Shown here in pieces: positions 43,670 through 54,806 of a stretch of DNA of 64,000 bases. How positions within the stretch are numbered: position 1 is the stretch's first letter; each line of letters starts with the position of its first letter. This DNA comes from Ryuthela nishihirai. Taxonomy: Eukaryota; Arthropoda; Arachnida; Araneae; Heptathelidae. Below the pieces are notes generated by a model. It searched no databases, was not told the DNA's origin, and was given only the letters and a program-made list of their open reading frames with translations. The DNA is taken from NCBI GenBank assembly GCA_038380435.1, contig JAWZYU010000001.1, positions 13,248,001 through 13,312,000 on the forward strand. The letters are read 5' to 3'. The position numbers and the translations under genes were made by a program.

Positions 43670-44570
43670 TTCAAAAGGGCAATCAGTTCGCGACAATGGA
43701 TTTCAAAGTTCTTTGATAGTTGTCTACTTCGAACCTTTAGGTCAAAGTTTGCTTTTAGTAAAGAAGGAAATCTTGATATTGTCAGGAAAATTCCACGTGA
43801 CTAAACGAAAAACGTATGCAAGCTTTCAAACTAAATAGCATAACAAACACTAAGTCTGAAAACTTTCAGTAACTGGAGTAAGTATGACAGTCACCATCCC
43901 TAAAGCATTATTTAAAGTCATCACTATATAAATATTTGAGGACAAATGTACCGTATCACACGACTCTGCAAAGAAAACTAAAGCCAACTTAATGCATACA
44001 AGAGTGTTATTTTAATATAATTCGATGTAAACAAGGTGCTACTTTATATACAATTCACAATAAAAAAATACTGCTCAAAAATAAGACCAGTGTAGAAATG
44101 TCAGTATTACTGGTTTACTTACGAATAACATTAATATTAAAATACTTCACTTTTTAAGTTCCCTTATACATTTAAAAATGATTTAATTACATTCCAAAGA
44201 GACACTTTGCACATTTCTTGAAAACTCCTGGGTTTCCGAAGGAGAAGCATATTTTAAATGGATATGGAATAATACTGGAGTTTCGTAACGGAATTTGGCC
44301 CATTCTATTCGGCTACCAGAAATTTTGATTCACCTTGAATATACTTTCTATTTTTTGACGTTGTAAAAATTTACGGTGTCAAATACATCATTCTCGTGTA
44401 CGCAAATATTATAAAATTCCTATTTAGGACAATGTTATTAATAAATGTACTCTATAAATTACCGTAGTATAAAGACAACTTTAGATTAAATGGAGAATCT
44501 AGATTGGTGGATATTTATTAGCCACTTAATCATGCACTATTACGCCGTTTCCTAGTCATACCAATATATA
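43670..44570. other. Unassigned intronic stretch
   Basis: AT-rich; no supported feature. Confidence 0.5.
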
Positions 44571-44584
44571 AGAATTGAACTCAC

Positions 44585-44677
44585 TTTTAGATCCCTTCTT
44601 GATGCAGAGACAACTCCTCCAGACTAAAGATTTCGAATTCTTGAGTGCGGCCTTTTTCCGGATAAGGTTCTCAGTAA
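44585..44677 (-). pseudogene. DNAAF11: DNAAF11 N-terminal exon with frameshift and stop
   Basis: Acceptor TTTCTTTTAG and donor GTGAGT bound a 93-base exon. The first frame reads TENLIRKKA, and the next frame reads QEFEIFSLEELSLHQEGI then TAA. Together these match the conserved start TEDLIRRRAEHN..IFSLEELSLHQQEIE of DNAAF11. The functional exon would be 94 bases (my count from the human protein); one base is missing at the Glu-His codons after KKA. The codon that should be Glu (GAA) is TAA. The last two bases plus the G of the next exon complete a codon, so splice phase is preserved. Either the gene is a recent pseudogene or these are two errors in the sequence. Confidence 0.7.
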
Positions 44678-44907
44678 CTAAAAGAAAAAGGATAGTCATT
44701 GTAGGAAAAAAAAACATGAATTGTAACGAGACAACTTTTTATAAAGTGTTTCAAATATTATAAATGTTCAGAAACAATAGTGAAATAATTGTCTAAAAGT
44801 GTGATACCTTTTGTTTTTGAAGGGGTGGCTGCAGCTATACTGCATGGAGGGTCTGGAGTAAGAGTTAAATATATTAATTTCACAAAGTTTTTATTAGAGG
44901 CTCCTCG

Positions 44908-45225
44908 GTGCGGGGCTGGCGCAGTCCGTAATGCACCAGACTCTGCGGCTCTGTTTCCAGTCCCATCTCGCCAGTGTTAAAATTTATGCCTCAGTCTGCC
45001 CTCGGTAAGATAGGGTACACCGATGAACTTGGAAAGGCTGCCATCTATCGAATGGGATGTTAGGCCATTTCTTCTTGTGCAGTGCAACCACATTCTGTGC
45101 ACGTTTGAACTCGTTGAATGTCCTTGAGGCATTTTGAGGCTTATTTCTCCAAATAGCTGTCCAATGCATTACCTACTTCAAACTTCTCCGAGTGTTTTGG
45201 GTCATTGTGATTTAGCAATTAAATC
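44908..45225 (+). repeat. SINE family A, plus strand, diverged
   Basis: Head GCTGGCGCAGTCCGTAATGC, then CTGCCCTCGGTAAGATAGGG and GATGAACTTGGAAAGGCTGC. Confidence 0.75.
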
Positions 45226-45229
45226 CACT

Positions 45230-46740
45230 ATGCTATAATATATATAGCCACTACACTATAAAAGTGCAATTCAGAGGAAAATCAATACAACAACACTTAG
45301 CCTTTTGTTTAGGTGCGTTGTCAGGAGGTAAGTTCTTAAACTCCCTAACCTCTCAGGTAAATAAAAAAAATTATTTTTATGTACTTAGTCTCTTAAGTCA
45401 TTTATTGTTGTATATTTCTTTAAAATGCTCAAATTATTAGTAGAGCCCTTCCTGTATTTAATCCGCATTTAAATTATCTGCATTTAAATCTCACGGAGCA
45501 CAAAAGATTAATGATAACAAGGAGTGCGGATAAAACTGCGGGTAAAAAATTTAAGTTTAAGTGGATAGTGGAAAATCACGAATTTCATAAGAATAACAGG
45601 AACACGGGCAAACATTACTACATTAAGGATGGCTGATATGAGTGAAAATAAAAAGACTACTTGAGATAATATAAAAACTTATATGAAAATTCAGTGATAA
45701 TATTAAATTTAAAAAAGAAACAATGCATTGGAATAAATCAACGAATTGGAAAAACGTGTCCTGTGTGAAAGAATTTAAGTTCAAAAATTACTCGAGTGTT
45801 GCGTAGAAAACTGGAATTAAATCTGTGAAAATTTCAGTCCTGGAGATTACAGTTTCCGTAATGAAATGCAGAGGGGAGTAAATGGGTAATAATAAAATGG
45901 AATGTCGTCCATTAATCGATGATAAATGCATTTAAAAGATTAAAATTAATCTAGAAAATTTTCAAAATTTGCATTTAATAAGCATTTGTCTAATATTTAA
46001 TAAGTATAGTTTTCTGAAATAAAGGCTTATAGAGTATATTTTTATCATAGCATATTTTTTGAATTATTAATCATTAATAAACCATTAGGCTGATCTCTTT
46101 ACTTGCAAACATGCGTCGACGGTTGTTAAGTAGCCAATGTGAGAATGCTGATAAAGAATTGCGGATACCATTATATTATCGTCGCAGGGCTTCAGCTATT
46201 AGCTTATTCAGTGGGCCTGTATAAGTTTTGTCATAACTTATACAGATTATGACAAAACAAACAATCATAGGATCGGGGCACTCGAACCGGACCACAGCCG
46301 TTGCTATCGTTTTGTTTTTCAATTAATACTTGCGCAACCAAATTATTCCAAAATTTATCATTCGTGTTCTCATGAATGCGAACATTTAGAGTTTAAAATT
46401 AAAATTCAACTAGTGTAGTTGACATCGTATACAAATTATCACCACTTAGAACTGGCATATGAAAAATTAAGTGATATCATAAAATACAGTAATAAAAATG
46501 TTTTCAACAATTCAGTGCTGATAAATGATGCATCTTCTTACTTTGATAATGCACACCATGAAGCTTTTCTACTGAAAAACAGAATGAATCTATACTTCCT
46601 AATTAGTATACAAACAAGTAACGTATTTCATATGTTAAGCCTTATCATTAAACTATTTCTTAATACTAATATTTTGACTTAACTTTTAAGTCTTGACATA
46701 GAAATAACTTATGCGCGACTAAAACAACTGTATTTAATAT
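45230..46740. other. Unassigned intronic stretch
   Basis: AT-rich. A small fold-back at about 46227-46260 has arms GTTTTGTCATAA and TTATGACAAAAC. An 87-residue open frame at 46419-46682 is not recognisable. Confidence 0.45.
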
Positions 46741-46752
46741 GCTATTACTTAC

Positions 46753-46764
46753 TCTTCGCACCAT
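46753..46764 (-). CDS. DNAAF11: Possible DNAAF11 start exon
   Basis: ATG GTG CGA AGA before a strong donor GTAAGT. DNAAF11 proteins begin Met-(Val/Gly)-Arg-Ile-Thr-Glu, so MVR fits well. However, the next exon starts with TT ACT GAG and needs one preceding base, while this exon ends in phase 0, so the join is out of frame by two bases. Further in-frame ATGs lie upstream at 46866 and 46875. A real first exon with an altered boundary, or a coincidence. Confidence 0.4.
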
Positions 46765-46849
46765 GATTTTAAATCCTAATGTCACTGGCAAAGAAATCTT
46801 CACTTTTCGCCTTGTCTGATTTTGCTGTTGTGGAAATAAGCTAATAGAT

Positions 46850-46882
46850 GTTGCTAAGGATGCCATGGTTGCCAAGGATAGC
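46850..46882. promoter_or_regulatory. X-box-like motif pair upstream of the putative DNAAF11 start
   Basis: GATGCCATGGTTGC (46859-46872) matches 11 of 14 positions of the palindromic RFX X-box form GTTACCATGGCAAC when read on the minus strand. It sits within two tandem words, GTTGCTAAGGATGC and GTTGCCAAGGATAGC. It lies about 100 bases upstream of the candidate ATG. RFX factors drive ciliary genes, so the placement is plausible. Confidence 0.35.
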
Positions 46883-46889
46883 TGTGATT

Positions 46890-47755
46890 CCTTTTCTCGT
46901 GCGCTGGCACGTGATCACATGCTAAGGGGATTGTTAAGTTGTAGAATTGATTCAATGCAAAGAGCTCTGGAGTTGAAATTTCACAGATTATCAACGCCGA
47001 TTTTTTTAATGAATGTACGGAAGCATTTTAATCGAAAAATTAATTACTTGAATTGAAAATTGACATCGAATGCTAAAATTATGCTAAAAACGAGTCTATA
47101 TTACTGCAATTAGGGCAGTGAAAAACATGAAGTCAGGCCTTTTTAAGTTTGTTTAATTTGAATTATTTTATTAAAACACGAAAGACGGAGAGAATCTGGA
47201 AGCTTTTGTTGATTTCTCATAAATAGATAAACACTTACACATGCTCTTTATCTCAGCAGTTAGTTTCTCTAACCATTGGACCAATTAATGAAACTTGTCA
47301 TCTATATATTTATTTAATTAACTAGAGACCAAGCGTAGCTGCAATTGCACAATGCAAAACATAAATTCAAAATAAAAAATCCACAGAAATGAAACAAAAT
47401 AATGTTCTAAAAAATTCGTTTCACTTGGGAAATATCTTTTAACAGAACAGTAAACAAAAGTATTGGTTTTTATCCGGATTTCACGAAACATTGGCATCGG
47501 GAAATAGAATTGCTAAGAGACATTGAAAAAATGATCTTATACTGCAAAGTATGCTTTTAGTCCAAGTTTGCTGTTCACTTGGAGTATTGCTTTGTGCTGC
47601 ACTATGATTCAAGAGACTCAAAATTAGGGAATTTGCTTTATAAATAAAATTTTCATGATTTAATCCCACTGGCATGTTCGGGTCTTTTTTTTAACAAAAT
47701 TTGTTTTATTTTGGCTGTAAGTTTTTAAATATTGCAAATACATTCTTCTTATTCT
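46890..47755. other. Unassigned stretch
   Basis: No supported gene. AT-rich. Confidence 0.5.
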
Positions 47756-47758
47756 TTG

Positions 47759-48011
47759 ACTTGGAATTAGTATCATTTGGTAACATAATTACCAAATGAC
47801 TTGGATTTAGTATCATTTGGTAATATAATTACCAAATGACTTGGATTTAGTATCATTTGGTAATATAATTACCAAATGACTTGGATTTAGTATCATTTGG
47901 TAATATAATTACCAAATGACTTGGATTTAGTATGATAATGATGTGATCAAAGATACTAAATAGATATCAAATGATACTAAATCCAAGTCATTTGGTAATA
48001 TAATTACCAAA
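47759..48011. repeat. Hairpin minisatellite: 40-bp unit, about 4.4 direct copies plus one inverted
   Basis: The unit ACTTGGATTTAGTATCATTT... repeats at 47759, 47799, 47839, 47879 and partially at 47919. After a short gap (47935-47965) the unit reappears inverted (ATGATACTAAATCCAAGTCA, 47971-48011). Each unit contains a hairpin ATTTGGTAAT-ATA-ATTACCAAAT. Confidence 0.9.
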
Positions 48012-48398
48012 CATTTATTTTTTTCCACCTACTAGTTGCTCTTCAGTAAAAAAAAAGTTGCTCAGAAATTGTTTAGGTCTATTTAGATCTTATAGGTTGT
48101 TCTGTGAATACTGCTGAAATGCCATCCCCAAACCCATCTATATAAGGAATTCATTCAATTTGCAGTTGCTTGGTCATTGGGCTGAAAGTCGAGAATCCTA
48201 TTTTTGGAGATGGTGTTTGTGGGTTAAAAGATTCAAAAATGAGGCAAAGAGACTTTGATTTCTGTGTTTAATTCTTACTTTCACTTATTAATTATTCTTG
48301 TGATAGATTAGATCTCAGTGGTTTCATTAGAGTGATTTTTATTTCGGTATAAGTGCTGCTTCAGTTGATAATGACTTTACGAGAAGAGGAAATACTCA
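48012..48398. other. Single-copy flank left of the large inverted duplication
   Basis: No feature recognised. Similarity to the right side begins at 48399. Confidence 0.6.
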
Positions 48399-48885
48399 TC
48401 TCTAATTACAAATGAATTTTTTATGTTAATATTCCTCTGCCAGTGAAACTTAACCTTTCGCGTTCAGATATCGTCTAAGCCTAATTGTCCCGATTTATAT
48501 TTGCTAAAGTTATTTATAACTTCTTTACCACGTTTTACTCTTCTGATAATTACCTCAATAACTAGAGACTATGCTTTTCTATTATCTAAGACTAACTAGA
48601 GATTATACTATTACTACTATCGATATAACAGAAAACATGCAAAAGAATTTTTTTGTGAACAGAGTAACTTACTAACACGACAGTTTGCTTATACCGATGT
48701 TTTCTAGTAACGTATTCCACAATCCCTCAAGGCAGTACTCAGTATAATATGAAAAATATATCTTGTGAAACATTTCACTCACATCAAGATCAATTATCTT
48801 TCGACAAATTTATTTATTGTTTCGATTAACTTCGGTGTTTAAAACACAAATTAACGCATTGCACTACATTCAGATAGATCTAATT

Positions 48886-49087
48886 CAGTGATTCCCAACC
48901 TTTTGGAAGACACCACAGAATAGAAGAGATAAAAAGGTTGTCACAGAAAATTCCATTAAATTTATTTATTTGACCGCCCCTCTTGACTGCCTCAACGCCC
49001 CCCATTTGCCTCTGGATCCGCTACCGCCCCCATGGAAGGCTCCAGCGCCCCCACTGGGGGGCGGTATCGCCCCCGTTATGAATCTAT
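48886..49087. mobile_element. hAT-type MITE with 8-bp duplication (left arm)
   Basis: ATCTAATT flanks both sides (48878-48885 and 49089-49096). The left end CAGTGATTCCCAACC is typical of hAT elements. The interior holds GC-rich CGCCCCC/GGGGGCG words. The mirror copy lies at about 59583-59784; there the inner duplication copy (59574-59581) is intact, but the outer one (59785-59792) has a mismatch (AATTAGTT). Confidence 0.8.
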
Positions 49088-49194
49088 GATCTAATTAGAT
49101 GCGTTGAAAAGTTTTGAACGTGTAAAAGATGCATATGGAAGTTTGAACTGGAAAGTAATGTAAATAAGAATTTAAATATTTGAAAACGTTGGCT

Positions 49195-49577
49195 TGGGTG
49201 TTTTACCTTTAAGCGGCGATTTTTTGCACACAATGGGCTAAATGGCCAGGTCACAAAGACTACGAGAGCTCACAGAAGGTTGTGGAGAGGGAGCCCACTG
49301 GACAGCTGTTAAGAATCAGCTGGAATCCTCCCATCAACGCCATCCAGCGTGTTCATTAGCGTGCACAGGGTATGGTTCTCCTGCCCATTGGGGCTTAATG
49401 TCCCATCCGACGGACGGCGGCCTTTCCAAGCTCATCAGTGTCCCCTACTGACCGAGGGAAGGGCGTTGAATTTCGGGGAGATAAACCTCAACGCTGGCCC
49501 AGCTGAGACTCTAACCTGGAATCAATGTATTTAGATTACAAGCCTGACACGCTACTAACTGAGCCACCCCCTCCTCC
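49195..49577 (-). repeat. SINE family A (left arm)
   Basis: Full-length copy from GTTTTACCTTTAAGCGGCG to CTAACTGAGCCACCCC. Its mirror is at 59093-59475 on the plus strand and differs at several single bases. Confidence 0.85.
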
Positions 49578-49579
49578 CG

Positions 49580-50020
49580 CCCCAAAATATTCGAAAAACA
49601 AATAGAGACAGTTGTCTGAGTCTAATTTATCAACAACTAGTCACTACAACCCTAATTTTTTTATTTTACTCTTTGTTTTTAACATAAAAGACGGAAAACG
49701 CATTTAGGGGAATTGTTCTGATAGTTATCTTTTCGTTTACGCAATCAGTCTTCAACTACGTGATATAGTTCTTGTAAATGAAATGTGTGATGCATAAGCT
49801 TTAGGAAACGATGAAAATCGAAATTTTTTCCAAATATTTAGTTTATCTACAAAATTTTGCTCTTAATGTAACAAATTTATAACGTAGATTTCTGTATCAT
49901 TTGGCTTTTTTCAGTATTCATGAATTTACAATAGTTACTATTCAGCGAACATAGAAACACTTTTTTTGAATTTGTAGATATAATGAATCTCTTTTGTTGC
50001 GATCTTATGCAACCACGACA
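49580..50020. other. Unassigned arm sequence
   Basis: AT-rich, duplicated at 58650-59090. Nothing recognised. Confidence 0.5.
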
Positions 50021-50029
50021 ATTCCCGGT

Positions 50030-50545
50030 TCCGCTTGTACAGCACTACCTGGTTATGAAGAGCCATGACCATCTAGAGCCGGGGGCAACGAATACGCCCT
50101 ATAGGCGCACCTCAACCCCAGCCTCACATGGCAGCAGTCCTATAGAAGGAAAGCTGACCACCGGAAGAAACCTTACTTTAATCTATTCCCCGGTTTGCAA
50201 ATGTGCAAGGATATATAGATCCAAGCTCGATCGGCACCCGGGGTAGAGACTCTTAGTAAGACCCAGACTTTTTGGACAGCTCGTGCCTACAAGGCGGGCT
50301 GAGACCTTTCGGCAGAGCCGTCGAACGGACCACACAGGTCTCCTGAGAGGTGAGGTCTCCGACGCCGTCCCCATCCGACCAGCAATCAAGCCGGCCAGCA
50401 GCATCTTCAACCTCGGTTGGCTTTAGCCATGTCCAACCGAGGGACCAATCCGGTCGGCACAGCCTTCAGCCGGGTTGCTGGGCCCTAGGCCCCCCCACCA
50501 CGACAAGGTGGTCCCCTATCGGGTGGAAACTAGAGTTAACCACTT
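50030..50545 (-). repeat. GC-rich block, possible LINE 5' leader (left arm)
   Basis: Strikingly GC-rich against AT-rich surroundings. On the minus strand it starts GGGGACCACCTTGTCGTGGT, a hairpin-forming string that I associate with 5' ends of some non-LTR retrotransposons, and continues with CCGGCTGAAGGCTGTGCCGA. No reverse transcriptase follows. The mirror is at 58125-58640. No protein family recognised in the short frames. Confidence 0.4.
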
Positions 50546-50824
50546 TTCCTATTAAAACAAGGTTTGCTTATTCCGATGCTTTCCAGTAACCTATCGCTCA
50601 GTGCAAGCCATATCATATTGTCTTGAAAATCAGTTCTTTACCTATAGCAGAATTCAGGTCGAATTTAAAACTAGTTTAAAGTACGATGTAAATTCTAAAT
50701 AAAAATCCGGAAATAAAAGATCGAAATATCGAAGTGGTAGGAACGTTTAAAGTAGTTCAAATAAAATATTCTGCCACGTTTCAAAAGTGATTGTTTAGAG
50801 TGAAATTACAAAATTAAAAATCCG

Positions 50825-51085
50825 CACCTAGCTCTCGGTGAGAAAGAAAACACCGATAAGCGCAGAAACACCGCCGTCCGTCGGATGAGGCGTTAAGTCG
50901 TGACTCCTGGTTCATGAGAATTCTATTATGAGTACGTTAAAGGGCACGCTAGATGATTTGAATGAGATTTCCATCGCCCCTTAACATCTCCCCAATGGAT
51001 CCTCTTCTTCTCAACTCTGAGGGAGGTCCTTGTGACCTGGTCATTTACCCTATTGTGTGCACAAAAATTCAGAGGTAAAACTGCC
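50825..51085 (+). repeat. SINE family A, plus strand, head missing (left arm)
   Basis: GAAAACACCGATAAGCGC, GTCGGATGAGGCGTTAAGTC, GTCCTTGTGACCTGGTCATT, GTAAAACTGCC. The mirror is at 57585-57845. Confidence 0.8.
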
Positions 51086-51289
51086 GAATTATGGCATAAC
51101 AATCAGACATCTCAAATCTAAGGCAGAGGGCATGCCCCCAACCTCTTTGAGAATACTTGTAAGAGTAATAAGGGGAGAAATTATTAAACTTGTGCAGATT
51201 TCCAGCATTTTTCATGAAATGTTTTAGCATCATCAATGGTACCTAGGTAGTCACTGGAAAAAGAGTTATGCACCAATCCCCTGTAATGA

Positions 51290-52512
51290 TGCATAGAACC
51301 GATCAGGCCTAGCACCTAATATCCGACATCGCTGTCTTGTGGTGCAGGCTGTTAATTGCTTTCAAAAGATACTCTCTTGTAGAAAGGAACGGAAGAGGAG
51401 GGTGTCAGATCAGTGTGGCCTACTGATCTGAACAACTATGGCTACTTTTCTTTTTTTTTCTACCCTGCTGAGGAGTGGTCAACCAAACAGGGTCCTGGTG
51501 CTGAACATATACACCAACCGGAATGTAATAATGACTCTAAGGTTGATTATGAATCCTGAATTAACTGCACTGGTGAGCTTCTGTGGAGGGAGAATCTTCC
51601 ACTGTGTTTTCTATTTGTTTGTGAGTTAACACCCCCAGTACATGTTTTCTATTTGTTTGTGAGTTAAACCCACAGGACATGTTTTATCAGTTGATGGAAA
51701 ATCCTGAGCAGAGGACATCGCAGGAACCTGAACTCTTGCTTCTACGGGCATCGTCAAATCCTACATTGGAGGAAGTCTTCCAAGTGTAGATGGCTTCAGC
51801 CTTTAGTGTTGGGGGAACGGGTCTTGCCCCATGCCTGCGATTAGGGGGCTGTTTGATATTGTCAGCATTCCCTCTCTTAATAAACATAGTTTCTTTAAAC
51901 ATCCCACTGACCATTTTCTCTCCATAGGTAGTTGCAATGCGAGGACTCTACACAGAGATTATTCTCTTGCTGTCCTCACACAAGAATTCCATCATTATAA
52001 TTTAGATATTCTCGGCTTGCAAGAGACCAGATGCAGAGATAAAGGTCAGATTCTTAAAAATAATCTTAAATTTCTCTTTTCAGGGAGAGAAGATGGAACG
52101 CATCTCCAAGGCGGAGTTTTGCTTCTCAGCATAACGTTAGTGATACTCTTCTTGCATATGAGTGCATTAATGAAGGGTTTCTTACAGCTAAATTTCAGAA
52201 AAACATGACTTGAATGTTATCTATTGTTATGCCCCCACTGAGAATGCTGATGAGGTTAAGTTTTACGGACAACTTCAGGATATTTTGAATTCTGTCGTGA
52301 AAGAAGATATTACCCTTGTTCTAAGCAACGCCAACGCCAAAGTTGGTACTTACTCTGACCTTTGGTCAGGGGTAATAGGTTCCTTTGCTATTGGTAACTG
52401 CAATGGCAATGAGAAACATCACTTACAGATAAGTAAACATAATTGTTTGAGAATAACTAAAATTACACTAAACAACAAACTGAAACTTATTTTTATAACA
52501 TTGGTCAAATAG
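51290..52512 (+). pseudogene. RTE-like LINE 5' leader and endonuclease fragment (left arm)
   Basis: After a leader (51290-51830) that includes a GGTGCAGGCTGTTA block, a frame reads SIGSCNARTLHRDYSLAVL, LDILGLQETRC, then after a frameshift at about 52208 VIYCYAPTENADEVKFYGQL and NANAKVGTYS. These are the ordered motifs of an apurinic-type endonuclease (Asn, Glu, Tyr-Ala-Pro), where the last block should contain Asp (D-x-N-A-K-V-G) but has Asn-Ala-Asn. Truncated before the reverse transcriptase. The mirror is at 56158-57380 on the minus strand. Confidence 0.75.
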
Positions 52513-52519
52513 GATGTTT

Positions 52520-52840
52520 TTAACTAATTTTGGGTGCTGAATTCAAATAAGGCTGTGAAAAATCTGCAGCAATTTTTTTAAGCACATTTTTTTAAATTAC
52601 AGATTGATGAATTTCAAATTTCGATGAATACACATATCTGAGAAATGAAAATAAATGTGACTATTTTATTAAATTGCAACTTAAAACTCATTAATTAATT
52701 TCATGACTACATTGAAAAATATTAGAAACATCATAGCTATAGACCACTTAATATAAAGTAACAAATGAAATAATATTGAAACGCAAAATAAGAAAACATG
52801 GGTAAGGATCTTTTACATTTACAAGTTCATTTTTGTCTTT
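52520..52840. other. Unassigned AT-rich arm sequence
   Basis: Mirrored at 55830-56150. No feature recognised. Confidence 0.5.
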
Positions 52841-52844
52841 TATG

Positions 52845-54370
52845 TGCTTAGGTATTTTCCTTCTGCAAGAACCAGCAGTGGTAACCCCATCATTGCTGGG
52901 TCCCACCTGCCTTGGTATCTCTCCTCCATGGTTCAGATATCCTGCTGAAATCTTTTCTCTTAGTCATCACTGACAGTTTCTAAGTTCTTGGGAAAGAAGT
53001 CGAGATCCGAGTGCAAGAAATGGATCTTCAAAGACATTCAGCAGCCTAGATTTTCATAGTTGTTGAGGAGATCTTGAATGAGCTAGTTTTACTCTTTGTG
53101 ATTCCCCAGCAAACCCTGGACCACAGACGTGAAAGATTTCCATGCAGCGCGCTCCTTCATATTCAGACTTTCTTCAAAGACAGTATCATTCGGCAGATTT
53201 CTGATCTGGGGACCAACAAAGATCCTTTCTTTGAGTTTGGCATCATTTAGTCTTGGAAATTTTTCCTTTAAGTACAAAAACCCTTTATCAGTTTTGTCCA
53301 TAGCCTTAACAAATTTTTCATAAGCCCCAGTTTGATGTATAGTGGTGGGAGCAGAACATTAGAGGGTCAACTAGAAATTTATACATCACATTACTCTTTC
53401 CAGGAACAAAAACATCTCTTTTGGGCCAGTCTTTTGTTTTGTAGTGTTCCATTCTGGCCCTAATGTCCCATAAACTCAGAAAACAACAAAATTTTGTGAA
53501 GCCTCCTTGAAGCACGAGAAAGAGAGAGATGACTTTTAGGTCACCACACATTGTCCACTTAAACTGGTCATATTTTATAGGAGTAGTATTTTTTCCATGC
53601 TTTCATAAGTTTCCTTCATTCCCACAGCGTGTATCACTGGAGTGGAAAGTTTTTGGTTTCCTTTATGCAAAAGGACCTCTTTTAAGCTAAATTTTGACGA
53701 ATCTATAAATAGACACCATTCCTTAGAGTCGAGAATTGTTTCAATTTCTTCCATCAGCTTGAAATACATGTGCAGAAGCACAAATCTTCTTGCATCTCGA
53801 ATAAGTAGATAACGCCAAATTTCTATTTCTGAACAGAGAAACTCTGGTATTCTTAGCCAGAAGATTCCACTCTTGAAGCCTTGAAAAAAACCTCAGCTTG
53901 TTGTTTGGAAAGTTCTAGGTCTCGAACAAGATCATTTAGTTCATTTTGCTAAATCAGGTGAGGCTCGTCTAACTTTTTAGGTGTGTATGTAGGATTAGGA
54001 TCTGTATGTGCCTCAAAGTCTTCATCTGAAGAATGTGAATCCATCTCCTCTCAGTTGGTTGGAGGTGTTGACATAAAAAGATCTTCTCCATTAGGAAATG
54101 GTCATATGATTGAAGGCATATTTGGATATTGTATTTTGCTTTTATTCTTTTTTGAAAAGCCCGATAGTTAGTTAAACAAAAATAGCAATCATGCAAGTGA
54201 CTAGTTCGCTCACGCCGAACCACTGGAACTGCAAATGGCATGGATTTTATCGTACCTTTCAACCATTTGCTCAAGCCAACAAAGCACGAAATGCAGCACA
54301 CATGTGGAGCCCATGTTTTGTCCTGATCTCCAACATGACATCCAGAATACAAGTTATAGGCTTTCTTCAC
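52845..54370 (-). pseudogene. Unnamed arthropod-repeat protein gene, broken, crossing arm and spacer
   Basis: Read from 54370 leftward. The N-terminal piece (to 53969) has GDQDKTWAPHVCCISC and CYFC, a cysteine-rich start. Next come WCLFIDSSKFSLKEVLLHKG (53781-53575), WTMCGDLKVISLFLVLQGG (53551-53318) and KFPRLNDAKLKERIFVGPQI (53301-53089). The end contains MEERYQGRWDP near 52900. I recognise this order from many unnamed, repetitive arthropod proteins, with Asp residues in the FIDSS and CGDLKV blocks. The function is unknown; a mobile-element protein is likely. It has frameshifts and stops between blocks. Confidence 0.65.
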
Positions 54371-54806
54371 AATCTATGTCAAAGAACGAGGCTGGGATAT
54401 TAAAATATAATTTTCACACACATAAAACATTATCTGGCATATTAACATATCCTCGACACTGCCTTTGTGCCATTTAAAAGTTACAATTTACTCTTCAACG
54501 TACATCACGTGTTCCTCCTACAATGAAAACAATAAGAATGGCGGTCTGTTAGGTTACTGTTACATATTTTCTCCCACTTCGCAAACAGTGATATCAGCCA
54601 CAAAAAGTAAAACATCTAGTATCCTCCCAGTTGCCTGCAGGTGTTGGTATAGGAATATCTTAATAGGAGTCAAATTGACCAATAACATAAAAACGTGACG
54701 TGTTAGGCATTTTTAAAGGCCAGATCTGACATTAGAACCTGAAAAATAGTTAAAGGCAGTTACAATTGTTCATGTCATAAAAACCTTGTACACCAGTGTT
54801 ATATAA

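Noticed and set aside
46419..46682. 87-residue open frame with a protein-like composition
   Set aside because: No recognisable domain or good splice sites. Left as unassigned.
47759..48011. CRISPR-like array
   Set aside because: The 40-bp units are contiguous with no unique spacers, no cas genes, and the context is a eukaryotic genome.
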